Source: E44-bin32 sp034430595
GTDB lineage: Bacteria > Chloroflexota > Anaerolineae > Anaerolineales > E44-bin32
Length of the DNA stretch: 64,000 nucleotides
Direction of reading: 5' to 3'
Assembly (NCBI GenBank): GCA_034430595.1
Contig: DAOUEL010000064.1
Location: 124,001 to 188,000 of the forward strand
The notes beneath the pieces are model-generated. The model searched no databases. It was not told where the DNA came from and saw nothing but the letters and a program-made list of their open reading frames with translations. How positions within the stretch are numbered: the stretch's first letter is position 1; the number at the start of each line of letters is the position of its first letter. Shown here in pieces: positions 52,509 through 61,531 of this stretch. The position numbers and the translations under genes were made by a program.

Positions 52509-53307
52509 GCTGTGCTCGCTTACGGATGCAGCCGGACTTATCCCTGAGTCTGGGTGCAAACTAGCATTCGGTGGTGTCACGCTCTACCGCCGGCCAATGG
52601 CATTTGCCCTTGAATTGCTTCGCGGCTTCAAGAACGATGCAGTGCCTGTCGATCTCGAACTGATTTGTTTTACAGCAGGCGTTGAAAGCGATATTTTAAT
52701 CGGGGCCGGAATGACCGCTTCCATCCGCACCTGTTATTGCGGGCTGGAGATTTTCGGCCTGGCGCCCTTCTTCACTTCGGCTGTGGCCAATGGCTCACTG
52801 AGAATGATCGAGGAATCAGAGGCCAGTCTTGCCTTCGGATTTCGGGCCCAGATGGCCGGAGTTGGATTTATGCCTTCGACCGCCTGGCAGGGAACGGATT
52901 TGCTAAAGCTGCGGCCGGATGTCAAATCAATAACTGATCCTTACAGCGGAGAACTCCTGACCGCCTTTCCGGCGATAGCGCCTGATGTGGCCGTGATCCA
53001 TGCTCTCAAGGCCGACTCTTCAGGAAATGCTGTCATCGGCGGGAACCAGGGGGTGGATCGCGAGCTTGCGCTTGTGTCCGAGGTCGTCATCGTTACGGCG
53101 GAGGAGATTGTAGACAGCCTGGACAAGGCGGACATCATCGGAATTGTTGTCGATGCAGTTGTCCCTGCCCCGCAAGGTGCCTGGCCGACCTCCTGTCATC
53201 CGCTGTATCCACTGGATGGTTATGCGTTGTTGGAATACATAGAATTGGCCGGTACCGAATCGTACGAGGCTCTGCTCGATCGCTGGCTGACAAGAAATAC
53301 CGAATAG
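52477..53307 (+). CDS. CoA-transferase subunit A (glutaconate CoA-transferase-like), no B subunit nearby
   Basis: 276 residues of the family I CoA-transferase alpha fold: CKLAFGGVTLYRRPMA, then SDILIGAGMTASIRTCYCGLE, and AIAPDVAVIHALKADSSGNAVI near 170. The catalytic Glu of these enzymes lies in the beta subunit, which is absent; the next gene is a protease. The protein may act with a distant beta subunit or have a different role. GTG start at 52477 with GGAGG 3 bases upstream; TTG at 52465 is the alternative. Confidence 0.75.
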   Translation: MTKPSKTSPDKLCSLTDAAGLIPESGCKLAFGGVTLYRRPMAFALELLRGFKNDAVPVDLELICFTAGVESDILIGAGMTASIRTCYCGLEIFGLAPFFTSAVANGSLRMIEESEASLAFGFRAQMAGVGFMPSTAWQGTDLLKLRPDVKSITDPYSGELLTAFPAIAPDVAVIHALKADSSGNAVIGGNQGVDRELALVSEVVIVTAEEIVDSLDKADIIGIVVDAVVPAPQGAWPTSCHPLYPLDGYALLEYIELAGTESYEALLDRWLTRNTE

Positions 53308-53316
53308 CTCAACATA

Positions 53317-53345
53317 TTCACAGATTTCTTATATTCCTGTGATAT
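53317..53345 (+). promoter_or_regulatory. Possible promoter of ctpA
   Basis: TTCACA (53317-53322), 17 bases, TGATAT (53340-53345). The hexamers are weak. An alternative -10, TATATT at 53330-53335, would start the message near 53342 and include the hairpin. Confidence 0.35.
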
Positions 53346-53378
53346 CCTCACCTCGATTTCCAATTAAATCAGGTGAGG
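53346..53378 (+). promoter_or_regulatory. Hairpin that sequesters the ctpA ribosome binding site
   Basis: CCTCACCT (53346-53353) pairs perfectly with AGGTGAGG (53371-53378). The right arm is the Shine-Dalgarno sequence, 6 bases before the ATG at 53385. The 17-base loop is AT-rich, so melting could switch on translation. Confidence 0.5.
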
Positions 53379-53384
53379 TATTCC

Positions 53385-54689
53385 ATGCAGCATAAAACCA
53401 GAGTATGGGTTATTGGTATCACTGTCGGCCTTGTGTTGACCTCATGTGTATTTGTCGTCGGCCTGGTCTACGGGGTTGTTATCGGACGCCTTGGCACGGG
53501 ATCCAGTCCACTTTCAAACATACAGACTCAACTCCTGGGCGATTCAACCCCCCAACCTGCCCTCAATCAAAAACCGCCGGATAACGCGAACGAGCTTTTT
53601 TCTCCTTTTTGGGAAGCCTGGAACATTATCCACGATCAGTATGTCGATCAACCGGTCGACGATCTTAAATTGATGCGAGGGGCAATTCAAGGCGCGTTGG
53701 ATGCTCTCGGCGACGAGCACACATCCTACATGGACCCCGACACGTACCGGCAGGCTAACATCCCTCTTCAGGGTAGCTACGAGGGAATCGGTGCCTGGGT
53801 TGATACCGAGGCCGAATTCCTGACCATCGTCTCACCAATGCCAGACTCGCCGGCCGAGAAAGCCGGACTTCAGCCCGGGGACCAGGTCATCGCTATCGAT
53901 GGAGAAGATGTTACGGGGGTTGATGCCAGCCTGGTCGTCCGCCAGGTCCTTGGCCCCGCCGGAACCCAGGTCACTTTGACCATGCGGCGTGAAAGCGAAA
54001 ACAGGACCTTCGATGTGACCATCACTCGCCAGGAAATTGTTGTCCCCAGCGTCGTAAGCGAGATGCTTGATGGCGATATCGCCTACATTCAGCTCTTCTC
54101 GTTTTCGAACGACACCTCCGACAAATTGCGCGAGGCGATCACCAACTTGATGGCCGAGAACCCGGCTGGAATGATCCTCGACTTGCGTGGTAACGGTGGA
54201 GGATATCTCTTCTCAGCCATCGAGGTGGCGTCGGAGTTCATCGATCATGGATTGATCATGACCGAACGGTTTGGCGACGGCACAGAGGAAACTTATGACG
54301 CTTCCGGCGATGGATTGGCGACGGATATTCCGCTCGTGGTCCTGATCGACCAGGGCACAGCTTCCGCGTCGGAAATTGTCGCCGGGGCTATTCAGGATTA
54401 TGGACGTGGTAGCCTGGTCGGCGAGACAAGTTTCGGGAAGGGCTCAGTACAGAACTGGATCCCGCTTGAAGATGACGGCGGTGCTGTGAGAGTGACGATC
54501 GCCCGGTGGTACACCCCCAACGGCCATCAAATCCACGGGGTAGGCTTGGAGCCCGATGTCACGGTCCCCCTCACCGAAGAGGACATGACCGCAAACCAGG
54601 ACCCGCAGCTTGATGAGGCAATTTCCGTGTTACGCCGGCATACGCCGGTCACCACCCAGCTTCTGGGGGTCATGGAGGAGGCACGATAA
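53385..54689 (+). CDS. ctpA: C-terminal processing protease (S41 family)
   Basis: 434 residues. A signal anchor (WVIGITVGLVLTSCVFVVG) precedes a PDZ domain (about 130-210; GIGAWVDTEAEF and AGLQPGDQVIAIDG) and an S41 core with the catalytic Ser in GTASASEIVAGA and Lys in SFGKGSVQ. It cleaves proteins at C termini outside the membrane. The SD sequence can be trapped in a hairpin. The downstream zinc peptidase gene begins directly after its stop codon. Confidence 0.9.
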   Translation: MQHKTRVWVIGITVGLVLTSCVFVVGLVYGVVIGRLGTGSSPLSNIQTQLLGDSTPQPALNQKPPDNANELFSPFWEAWNIIHDQYVDQPVDDLKLMRGAIQGALDALGDEHTSYMDPDTYRQANIPLQGSYEGIGAWVDTEAEFLTIVSPMPDSPAEKAGLQPGDQVIAIDGEDVTGVDASLVVRQVLGPAGTQVTLTMRRESENRTFDVTITRQEIVVPSVVSEMLDGDIAYIQLFSFSNDTSDKLREAITNLMAENPAGMILDLRGNGGGYLFSAIEVASEFIDHGLIMTERFGDGTEETYDASGDGLATDIPLVVLIDQGTASASEIVAGAIQDYGRGSLVGETSFGKGSVQNWIPLEDDGGAVRVTIARWYTPNGHQIHGVGLEPDVTVPLTEEDMTANQDPQLDEAISVLRRHTPVTTQLLGVMEEAR

Positions 54690-55394
54690 ATGTATTTCTC
54701 GAGCGGATACCTGATATTTATGCTTCCAGCGTTCATCCTGGTGATGCTGGCACAGTGGTATGTCAATTCCACCTATAAGAAATGGAGCCAGGTACCAAAT
54801 TACATGGGCCTGACAGGCCAGGAAGCCGCCCGCAAACTGATCAACTACGGCGGACTTGCCGGGGTTCAAATCGATAGCGTTCCCAATCGTCTTGGAGATC
54901 ATTATGATCCACGCGAGAAAATCCTGCGCTTATCGCCCGGAGTAGCTCAGGGGCAATCGATCGCGGCGATCGCGATCGCAGCCCACGAGATTGGACACGC
55001 AATGCAGGATAAAAGTGACTACGCACCGCTGCGGGTAAGGGCAGCGCTCGTGCCGGCGGTCAACATCGGCTCCAGCCTGGGCTTCATCATGATCTTTCTA
55101 GGCCTGATCCTGGGAGGTACGTTCGGCACCCAGATCGCCTGGCTCGGTGTGGGCACATTCGGCCTCGGTGCTGTTTTCGCCCTGGCAACCCTTCCAGTTG
55201 AACTGAACGCGTCCGCACGGGCAAGATCCTTGCTCGCCGAGACGGGCTTGATTCATACGGAAGACGAACGCAGCGGGGTACATGCCGTCCTGCAGGCGGC
55301 AGCCTTTACTTATGTCGCAGCCCTGGCGGCAGCTGTCCTGCAGTTGCTCTACTGGGCACTGGTAGTCGGGGGTGGCGGCAGGCGACGCCGTTAA
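54690..55394 (+). CDS. Neutral zinc metallopeptidase (YugP-like)
   Basis: 234 residues. Zinc site HEIGHAMQ at about 100-107, four membrane helices (residues about 8-20, 127-160, 205-230), and SPGVAQGQSIAAIAIAAHEI, a family landmark. This is the PF04298-type peptidase of unknown substrate. It starts immediately after the ctpA stop codon and is followed by htrA. Confidence 0.8.
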   Translation: MYFSSGYLIFMLPAFILVMLAQWYVNSTYKKWSQVPNYMGLTGQEAARKLINYGGLAGVQIDSVPNRLGDHYDPREKILRLSPGVAQGQSIAAIAIAAHEIGHAMQDKSDYAPLRVRAALVPAVNIGSSLGFIMIFLGLILGGTFGTQIAWLGVGTFGLGAVFALATLPVELNASARARSLLAETGLIHTEDERSGVHAVLQAAAFTYVAALAAAVLQLLYWALVVGGGGRRRR

Positions 55395-55407
55395 AATTCC
55401 AAACATC

Positions 55408-56589
55408 ATGCAGGAACCATGGAAGCCCAACACACCGCTTTCTGCGGCATATCAAAGTAACAGCTCCCGAGGGGAACGGAAACGAATCGAACTAACCGCT
55501 TCAAAGTTGTTCATCATCACGCTGCTGAGCAGCCTGCTGGGAGGGCTGGTGGGTGCAAGCATATTCGCTGTATTCATGCCCCAAACGCCCTCCCAGGCAC
55601 CGATTGCTCAACCGTCAGGTGAGCTGGCAAACGTCAGCCTGAACCTGGACACGACCGGCACACAAGTTGTGAGCCAGGTTGGGCCGGCAGTTGTCACCGT
55701 GATCAACCACCTACCGAATCGCATATCCATCTTCGGTGGAGCGGTAGAATCGACCGCCTCCGGGTCGGGAGTCATCCTGTCGGCGGATGGATATATTGTT
55801 ACGAACAACCACGTCGTCGATGGGGCAGAATCGCTCTCAGCGATCTTGGCAGATGGCACAGAATTACCGGCCGAGCTCATCGGCGTGGATGCTTATGCCG
55901 ATCTGGCGGTTCTGCGGGTCGAAGGGAACATGCCAGCGGTCGCAGCCTGGGGAAATTCGGACTTGCTGAAACCCGGAGAGCTGGTGATTGCGATCGGCTC
56001 TCCACTGGGCGATTTCACCAACACTGTCACGATGGGAGTGATCAGTGCCACGGATCGCGCAATCGAGGTCGATTCGAATTACTTTCTGGAAGGTATGATC
56101 CAGACTGATGCCGCAATCAACCAGGGCAATTCCGGTGGTCCCCTGCTCAACCTGGCGGGGCAGGTCATCGGGGTGAACACCTTGATCGTCCGCGGTGGGG
56201 GCAGCGCTGTCGCTGAAGGTTTGGGCTTTGCAATTCCAAGCAACACCGCCCGGGCTATCGTCGACCAGCTTATACAATATGGAAAAGTCGCCAGACCATA
56301 CCTGGGCATACGCTGGGTGTGGATCACATCCAGCCTCGCCGGCCGTTACAGCCTGCCCATCGATCACGGCATCATCCTGACTGAAGTAGATCCCGGTGGT
56401 CCGGCCAGCCAGGCCGGACTTCAACGCGGCGATATCTTGCTCTCGGCCAACGGCGAAGTTTTTGATGCCGATCATCCTTTCCAAAATGTACTCTTCCGCT
56501 ATGTGCCGGGTGATCACGTGCGTTTCGAGTTCCTGCGTGATCAAACCAAAAGCACTGTCGAAATCGAACTCGGCACAATGCCCAGCTGA
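55408..56589 (+). CDS. HtrA/DegP-type serine protease with PDZ domain
   Basis: About 393 residues. A membrane anchor (FIITLLSSLLGGLVGASIFAVF) precedes the trypsin-like core with His in NNHVVDGA, Asp in YADLAVLRV and Ser in NQGNSGGPLLN. A PDZ domain (about 300-390; GLQRGDILLSANG) follows. It degrades or senses misfolded envelope proteins. The ATG at 55408 is chosen; a GTG at 55372 inside the upstream gene is the alternative. The ctpA-YugP-htrA group looks like an envelope proteolysis operon. Confidence 0.88.
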   Translation: MQEPWKPNTPLSAAYQSNSSRGERKRIELTASKLFIITLLSSLLGGLVGASIFAVFMPQTPSQAPIAQPSGELANVSLNLDTTGTQVVSQVGPAVVTVINHLPNRISIFGGAVESTASGSGVILSADGYIVTNNHVVDGAESLSAILADGTELPAELIGVDAYADLAVLRVEGNMPAVAAWGNSDLLKPGELVIAIGSPLGDFTNTVTMGVISATDRAIEVDSNYFLEGMIQTDAAINQGNSGGPLLNLAGQVIGVNTLIVRGGGSAVAEGLGFAIPSNTARAIVDQLIQYGKVARPYLGIRWVWITSSLAGRYSLPIDHGIILTEVDPGGPASQAGLQRGDILLSANGEVFDADHPFQNVLFRYVPGDHVRFEFLRDQTKSTVEIELGTMPS

Positions 56590-56730
56590 GTTCTACCCAG
56601 ACAATATCCTCCTTCATGTCTAAGCGAAGATCTGTATCCTTTGACGCTCCATCCGGGCGATGCTAGAATTTGCGTTCTGGATAAGCGTATACGCTGCCAT
56701 CAGTAATCAAGATCATCATTGATCTCTAAC

Positions 56731-56776
56731 GCCAACCTCTGCTGCTCGTGAAGCTGTTCGAATGCATGAGGTTGGC
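56731..56776 (+). promoter_or_regulatory. Long-loop stem in the mgtE leader
   Basis: GCCAACCTC (56731-56739) pairs perfectly with GAGGTTGGC (56768-56776) around a 28-base loop, 82 bases before the ATG of mgtE. A leader structure such as a metal sensor is possible, but it does not match the M-box consensus as recalled. Confidence 0.4.
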
Positions 56777-56858
56777 GCAGTGTTCCGGGCTTGTTCGCCG
56801 AAGCTGCCGCTTCACCCGGTTTCTACCGGTCGCTGGATCTTCGACCCGGGGAGCGATC

Positions 56859-58211
56859 ATGGAACCAACCCAAATTGACACCACGCTCGAGGAAATCCGA
56901 AAAGCGCTCGAAAGCGACCGCGTCGAGGACGCGATCGACCTGCTGGCCAAACTCCACCCGGTCGACCGTGCCGATGCATTCTCCGATCTGACCGATCAGG
57001 ACCAGGCCGCACTCCTGCCTCAATTCGACATCGCCGATACGGCCGACCTGCTCGAAGAGCTTGATGACAACGAGGCGGCCGATGTGGCCGAAAATCTTCC
57101 CACGCAATTCCTGGCTGACATTCTCGATGCGATGGAGCCTGACGAAGCCGCCGACGTATTGGGGGACCTACCACCAGAACGAGCGGCTCAAGCTCTGGCA
57201 GAGATGGACGATCCGGCGGATGTCATCGCGCTGCTGGGATACCCTGACGAAACAGCCGGCGGGCTGATGACGACGCCAGCTGTCACTCTGACACCCGAGC
57301 TGACAGCCTCCAGAGCCATCGACCATCTGCGCGATTCAACCCCCGGATCGGATACCCCTTATTACCTATACATCACAGATCACGACCGGAAGCTGGTCGG
57401 GATTCTCGGGTTACGTGACCTGGTCGTAGCCAAGCCGAATCAAACAGTCGGCGAGATCATGAATCCCGAAGTGCTGCACGCGACAGTGGATATGGACCAG
57501 GAGGATGTGGCACGGTTGATGGTCCGATATGATCTGGCGGCCATCCCGGTCGTGGATGATAGTGGAGTTTTATGGGGCGTGATCACATACGACGACCTGG
57601 TCGATGTGCTCGAAGACGAGGCTACGGAGGATATCTACCGACTATCGAATGTTTCGGATGCAGATCTTTCATTTGACAGTCCGATCATCGTATCGATCCG
57701 GCGCCGCATTCCCTGGCTTTACCTAAGCGGTCTAACGGCACTGTTCGCCTCCTGGGTTATCTCCCGCTTTGCATCCGTCATCGCCCAGGTCGCTCTCCTG
57801 GCGGCTTTCCAATCGGTCGTCGCCGGACTGGGAGGCAACACCGCTCAGCAGACGCTGGCAATTATTGTCCGGGCAATTGCACTGGGCGAAATCGAACTTC
57901 GAGACGCCTGGCGCACCATTCTGAACGAAGCAGCCGTAGGTTTACTGCAGGGAATATTTGTCGGGGCAGCAGCCGGAGTCGGCGTTTACCTTTGGACCGA
58001 CAATTTGTACCTTGGTCTGATCCTCGGACTGGCACTGGTCGGGAACATGCTTCTCGCAACCGTGATCGGCACACTCGTGCCGCTGGTGCTGAAAGCTTTG
58101 CGCCTCGACCCTGCCCTCGCATCGACCGTTCTCGTCACGACTGTCACGGACAGCGTGGGTTTCGCTCTCTTCCTTGGCCTGGCAACTATTTTCCTTCACC
58201 GCCTGAGGTGA
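56859..58211 (+). CDS. mgtE: Magnesium transporter MgtE
   Basis: 450 residues, the standard MgtE length. The N-domain (about 10-135) is acidic and helical, with LPPERAAQALAEMDD-like repeats. Two CBS domains follow (about 140-265; GYPDETAGGLMTT and RYDLAAIPVVDD) and sense Mg. Five membrane helices from about 280 include GLGGNTAQQTLAI. GGGGAG lies 5 bases before the ATG at 56859. The longer frame from 56748 covers the leader hairpin and is rejected. Confidence 0.92.
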   Translation: MEPTQIDTTLEEIRKALESDRVEDAIDLLAKLHPVDRADAFSDLTDQDQAALLPQFDIADTADLLEELDDNEAADVAENLPTQFLADILDAMEPDEAADVLGDLPPERAAQALAEMDDPADVIALLGYPDETAGGLMTTPAVTLTPELTASRAIDHLRDSTPGSDTPYYLYITDHDRKLVGILGLRDLVVAKPNQTVGEIMNPEVLHATVDMDQEDVARLMVRYDLAAIPVVDDSGVLWGVITYDDLVDVLEDEATEDIYRLSNVSDADLSFDSPIIVSIRRRIPWLYLSGLTALFASWVISRFASVIAQVALLAAFQSVVAGLGGNTAQQTLAIIVRAIALGEIELRDAWRTILNEAAVGLLQGIFVGAAAGVGVYLWTDNLYLGLILGLALVGNMLLATVIGTLVPLVLKALRLDPALASTVLVTTVTDSVGFALFLGLATIFLHRLR

Positions 58212-58216
58212 CCTCA

Positions 58217-59107
58217 ATGACCGATCTTGTGATATTGAACCCTTACTCCAACCGCTGGCGAGCGCGTGAGCGTCGGCCCGAGGTAGAAGCCGCGCTGCAG
58301 GATCAGCAGCTCGACTTCAAGCTGGTTGAAACGGAAGGCCCAGGGCACGCAACGGAACTGGCCGAAGCGGCAGCCCGTTCCGGTGCAAAGCGAGTATTTG
58401 CTGCCGGGGGCGATGGCACCATCGGTGAGGTTGTCAATGGATTGTACCGATCGAACCCGGATGGAGAACTTCCAACCCTGGGCGTGATCCCGCTCGGAAC
58501 GGCGAACGACCTGGTGGTGAATCTCGACCTCCCCCGAACGATTCCCGCCGCAGCCCGGGCTTTTAAAGTTGGGCATACAAGGCGCATCGACCTCGGCCAA
58601 GTAAATGATTGGGTCTATGCGAATAACTCTGCAGTGGGTCTTGAACCGGTCGTCACGCTCTACAACATCCGGATGACCCGCTTGCACGGCGTTGTCCGAT
58701 ACCTGGTAGCAGCGCTGCGGGCGATTGCCAGCGGCCCGCGCTGGGAGATGCAGCTGAAGTGGGACGATGGCGAATACCAGGGGCCGATATCACTTGTATC
58801 GGTCGGAAATTGTGCTATCACGGGCGGACTCTTCCACATGGCACCCGCTGCCGATCCTACGGATGGCAGGCTGACCTTTGTTTATGGTTTTGCACCATCA
58901 AAATGGAAGATGCTCACCCTGCTGCCGCGCGCGATAAACGGTTCGTACGTCAACGATCCAGCCATCCACCAACACCACACACAACGTCTCGCAATTCGTT
59001 CGGTCGAACCCACACCGCTCCAGGTTGATGGCGAGCTCAGGGGTGAGGAGTTCAAGGAGCTTATCTATCAGGTCATTCCCGGTAAGCTCTCCGTGCTTTG
59101 TGAATAA
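58217..59107 (+). CDS. Diacylglycerol/lipid kinase family protein
   Basis: 296 residues of the DagK/YegS-type fold: AAGGDGTIGEVVNGL is the nucleotide loop and LGVIPLGTANDLV the substrate-domain start. LQVDGELRG is near the C terminus. It phosphorylates a lipid or sphingolipid-like alcohol at the membrane. The ATG at 58217 (GAGGTGA upstream) is used; a frame extending to 57992 runs inside mgtE and is rejected. It ends in a 1-base overlap with the next gene. Confidence 0.87.
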   Translation: MTDLVILNPYSNRWRARERRPEVEAALQDQQLDFKLVETEGPGHATELAEAAARSGAKRVFAAGGDGTIGEVVNGLYRSNPDGELPTLGVIPLGTANDLVVNLDLPRTIPAAARAFKVGHTRRIDLGQVNDWVYANNSAVGLEPVVTLYNIRMTRLHGVVRYLVAALRAIASGPRWEMQLKWDDGEYQGPISLVSVGNCAITGGLFHMAPAADPTDGRLTFVYGFAPSKWKMLTLLPRAINGSYVNDPAIHQHHTQRLAIRSVEPTPLQVDGELRGEEFKELIYQVIPGKLSVLCE

Positions 59108-59958
59108 TGCCAATCCTGATTGTCAACAGCGACGATTATGCCCGTACGGATGAGATCAGCCGGGGGATTCGGTTCGGTCATTCCCACGGCATCGTTACCA
59201 GTACAACGATCATGATGAACTCACAGAATGCTCAGGAGAGCTTGAGGCTTGCGCTGGAGCAAACTCCGTCCCTGGGACTTGGCGTGCATTTGAATCTCAC
59301 CTACGGATCTCCCATCCTGGCTCCCGATAGAGTCCCCACTCTGGTTGGAAGAGATGGCAAATTCCATTCGCGCGAAAAGATCCTGCGGAGAGAGGTTGAA
59401 CTCGATCGTCAGGACGTTGGCGCCGAGTGGCGAGCACAGATCGAAGCCTTTGCCGCTCAAGCGGGGCTTCCTGATCACCTGGATAGCCACCATCACATCG
59501 CCTTGCTCAACGATGATTTATGGACCTGCGCACTTCGGCTTGCCCAGGAGTACGGCTGCGGGATGCGCCCCCCACTGCCAGCAGATCTAACTGCGGCGGA
59601 ACTGGAGCAGCTCCTGCCTGAGAGCAGCATCGAGTTTATCTCTTCGCAGGCAAGCCAGTTGCTGCACGAAAGCGGCGTCAAAGCACCGAATCGATTCTTG
59701 GTCAGCTTCTATGGACAGGGCGTGAACGAGAAGCACCTTTATGAGTTATTGAGCGAACCGACGGCAGGAGTTACGGAGTTAATGTGTCATTGCGGTTTCA
59801 GCAGCCCGGAATTGGAGATGAGTAGCTCGTATCGCCAAATGCGAGAAGAAGAACTCCAGCTCTTGACGAGTACGGGATTGAAGGCCCATTTGAAGGAAGT
59901 CGGTTGGCAGCTCGGCAGCTATCGTGACACGTGGATCGATCAAGCCGGCCTCTCGTGA
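59107..59958 (+). CDS. ChbG/YdjC-family carbohydrate deacetylase
   Basis: 283 residues. NSDDYARTDEISRGI supplies the Asp metal ligands, LGVHLNLTYG and HLDSHHHIALL the His ligands. Family members deacetylate chito-oligosaccharides or related diacetylated sugars. It begins in a TAATG overlap with the lipid kinase and overlaps the methyltransferase by 4 bases. Confidence 0.85.
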   Translation: MPILIVNSDDYARTDEISRGIRFGHSHGIVTSTTIMMNSQNAQESLRLALEQTPSLGLGVHLNLTYGSPILAPDRVPTLVGRDGKFHSREKILRREVELDRQDVGAEWRAQIEAFAAQAGLPDHLDSHHHIALLNDDLWTCALRLAQEYGCGMRPPLPADLTAAELEQLLPESSIEFISSQASQLLHESGVKAPNRFLVSFYGQGVNEKHLYELLSEPTAGVTELMCHCGFSSPELEMSSSYRQMREEELQLLTSTGLKAHLKEVGWQLGSYRDTWIDQAGLS

Positions 59959-60584
59959 GAGCGATTCTTACGCTCTTCTTCCGGTACCTCTACACAACCC
60001 TCGCCTGGAGCTATGATGCAGTCGCCTGGCTCAGTTCGATGGGCCAGTGGAGAACCTGGCAGACTGCCGCGCTTTGCATATACCCGGGCCCTGTTCTCGA
60101 ACTGGGTCATGGCCCGGGACATGTCCTGCTTGATCTTGAGAATGCTGGAAATCAGGTGATCGGCCTTGATCCTTCGCCCCAGATGTCGGCCATGGCCAAC
60201 CGCCGGCGCAAGCAGGCTGGCGCGTCCTTCGCTTTAGTCCGGGCGCGTGCTCAGCAGCTTCCATTCGCAGAAGACTTTTTTTGTGCGGTGATCGCCACCT
60301 TCCCAACCGAATTCATTCTGGCAGAGGAAACCCTGAATGAGTGCTTTCGCGTTCTCATTACCGGTGGGGAATTGATCGTGATCGGACTGCACGAGATCAC
60401 CGGAAAGGGAGTTTTCGACCGCTTCGCAAGCTTGCTTTACCGCTTCACCGGCCAGAGTGGTGAACAAGATCCCAATTGGCGGACACCGCTCGAGAATTCA
60501 GGTTTTACCGTATCTCTTGAAAGCGTCGACCAACCCAGGGCGCGCATTCACCGGCTGCGTGGGGTGAAACACAGGGCCGACTGA
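59955..60584 (+). CDS. Class I SAM-dependent methyltransferase
   Basis: 209 residues. The SAM-binding motif is VLELGHGPGHVLLDL, followed by NQVIGLDPSPQMSAMA and an acidic motif near CAVIATFPTEF. GTG start at 59955 overlapping the preceding stop; a GTG at 59931 is also in frame. The N-terminal hydrophobic segment (ILTLFFRYLYTTLAW) may associate with membrane or bind lipid, consistent with the lipid kinase nearby. The substrate is unknown. Confidence 0.8.
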   Translation: MRAILTLFFRYLYTTLAWSYDAVAWLSSMGQWRTWQTAALCIYPGPVLELGHGPGHVLLDLENAGNQVIGLDPSPQMSAMANRRRKQAGASFALVRARAQQLPFAEDFFCAVIATFPTEFILAEETLNECFRVLITGGELIVIGLHEITGKGVFDRFASLLYRFTGQSGEQDPNWRTPLENSGFTVSLESVDQPRARIHRLRGVKHRAD

Positions 60585-60656
60585 ACTTGAGGATTCTTTA
60601 GGGCTGATTCTGTTGAATAGGTACAATGGTTGCGAGTGTTACCCAAAGGAGTTGAT

Positions 60657-61439
60657 GTGAACCTGGTACAGCCCGGTGATCTGGCCATGTTTCAAAGCGA
60701 GAGCGGTCGGCGAGTCATCCTGCGCCTCGAGCCCGGAATGGATTATCAAACTCATAAGGGCATCGTTTATCATGACGATGTGATCGGAATCGAATGGGGC
60801 AGTCGCATCGAGACCCACCTCGGCAGCCCATTCACCCTTCTGCGACCTACTCTGCGTGACCTACTGCTCCATATTCGGCGCCAGTCGCAGATAATCTTCC
60901 CCAAGGACATTGGGTATATCTTGCTGCGGCTTTCGATTGGATCTGCGAGGCGAGTGCTTGAGATCGGGACCGGCTCAGGAGCGCTCACGACGGCCTTGGC
61001 CTGGGTGGTTGGTGAGGGTGGCCGGGTTGTATCGTACGAACGGCGGGAGGACATGCAAGCTCTCGCTCGCCAGAACCTCCACCGTGTGGGATTGGAGCCG
61101 CGCGTCGATTTCATCCTCTGCGACGCGATCGAAGGCATCCAGGAGCATGGCTTTGATGCTGCCTTTATCGATATAGCTGCCCCTGACCTGCTCCTTGAAT
61201 CACTAGCTCAAGCGTTGAACAGCGGCGCAAGCGTTGGTTTCATTCTTCCGACAACCAACCAGGTGAGCACCCTGCTGGAAGCGGCGAGCCGGGCCGGGTT
61301 CAATCACCCGGAAGTAGTGGAAATTCTGCTCCGTCCCTACAAACCGATCCCCGGACGGCTGCGGCCAGTCGATCGGATGGTAGCCCATACCGGGTACCTG
61401 ATTTTCATGCGTTATATGGCGCAGCAAACCAGTGGATAA
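60657..61439 (+). CDS. trmI: tRNA (adenine-N1)-methyltransferase, TrmI-type
   Basis: 260 residues. The N-terminal beta domain is followed by LRPTLRDLLLHIRRQSQIIFPKDIGYIL, then the SAM motif VLEIGTGSGALTTALA, a family hallmark. It methylates A58 in the T-loop of tRNA. GTG start at 60657 with AAAGGAG 5 bases upstream. Confidence 0.86.
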   Translation: MNLVQPGDLAMFQSESGRRVILRLEPGMDYQTHKGIVYHDDVIGIEWGSRIETHLGSPFTLLRPTLRDLLLHIRRQSQIIFPKDIGYILLRLSIGSARRVLEIGTGSGALTTALAWVVGEGGRVVSYERREDMQALARQNLHRVGLEPRVDFILCDAIEGIQEHGFDAAFIDIAAPDLLLESLAQALNSGASVGFILPTTNQVSTLLEAASRAGFNHPEVVEILLRPYKPIPGRLRPVDRMVAHTGYLIFMRYMAQQTSG

Positions 61440-61531
61440 ATCGTCCGAGTTTACAGGCAGTTTGCAGGGATTTTGCAATCCTGTGAGAGCATAATTTACC
61501 GAGCCGTTCATTCCAAATGTGAGGGTTGAAG

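Noticed and set aside
56731..56858. M-box (ykoK) Mg riboswitch upstream of mgtE
   Set aside because: The conserved M-box sequences recalled were not found, only a stem.
57992..58216. Long N-terminal extension of the lipid kinase
   Set aside because: It is entirely inside mgtE; the ATG at 58217 has its own ribosome binding site.
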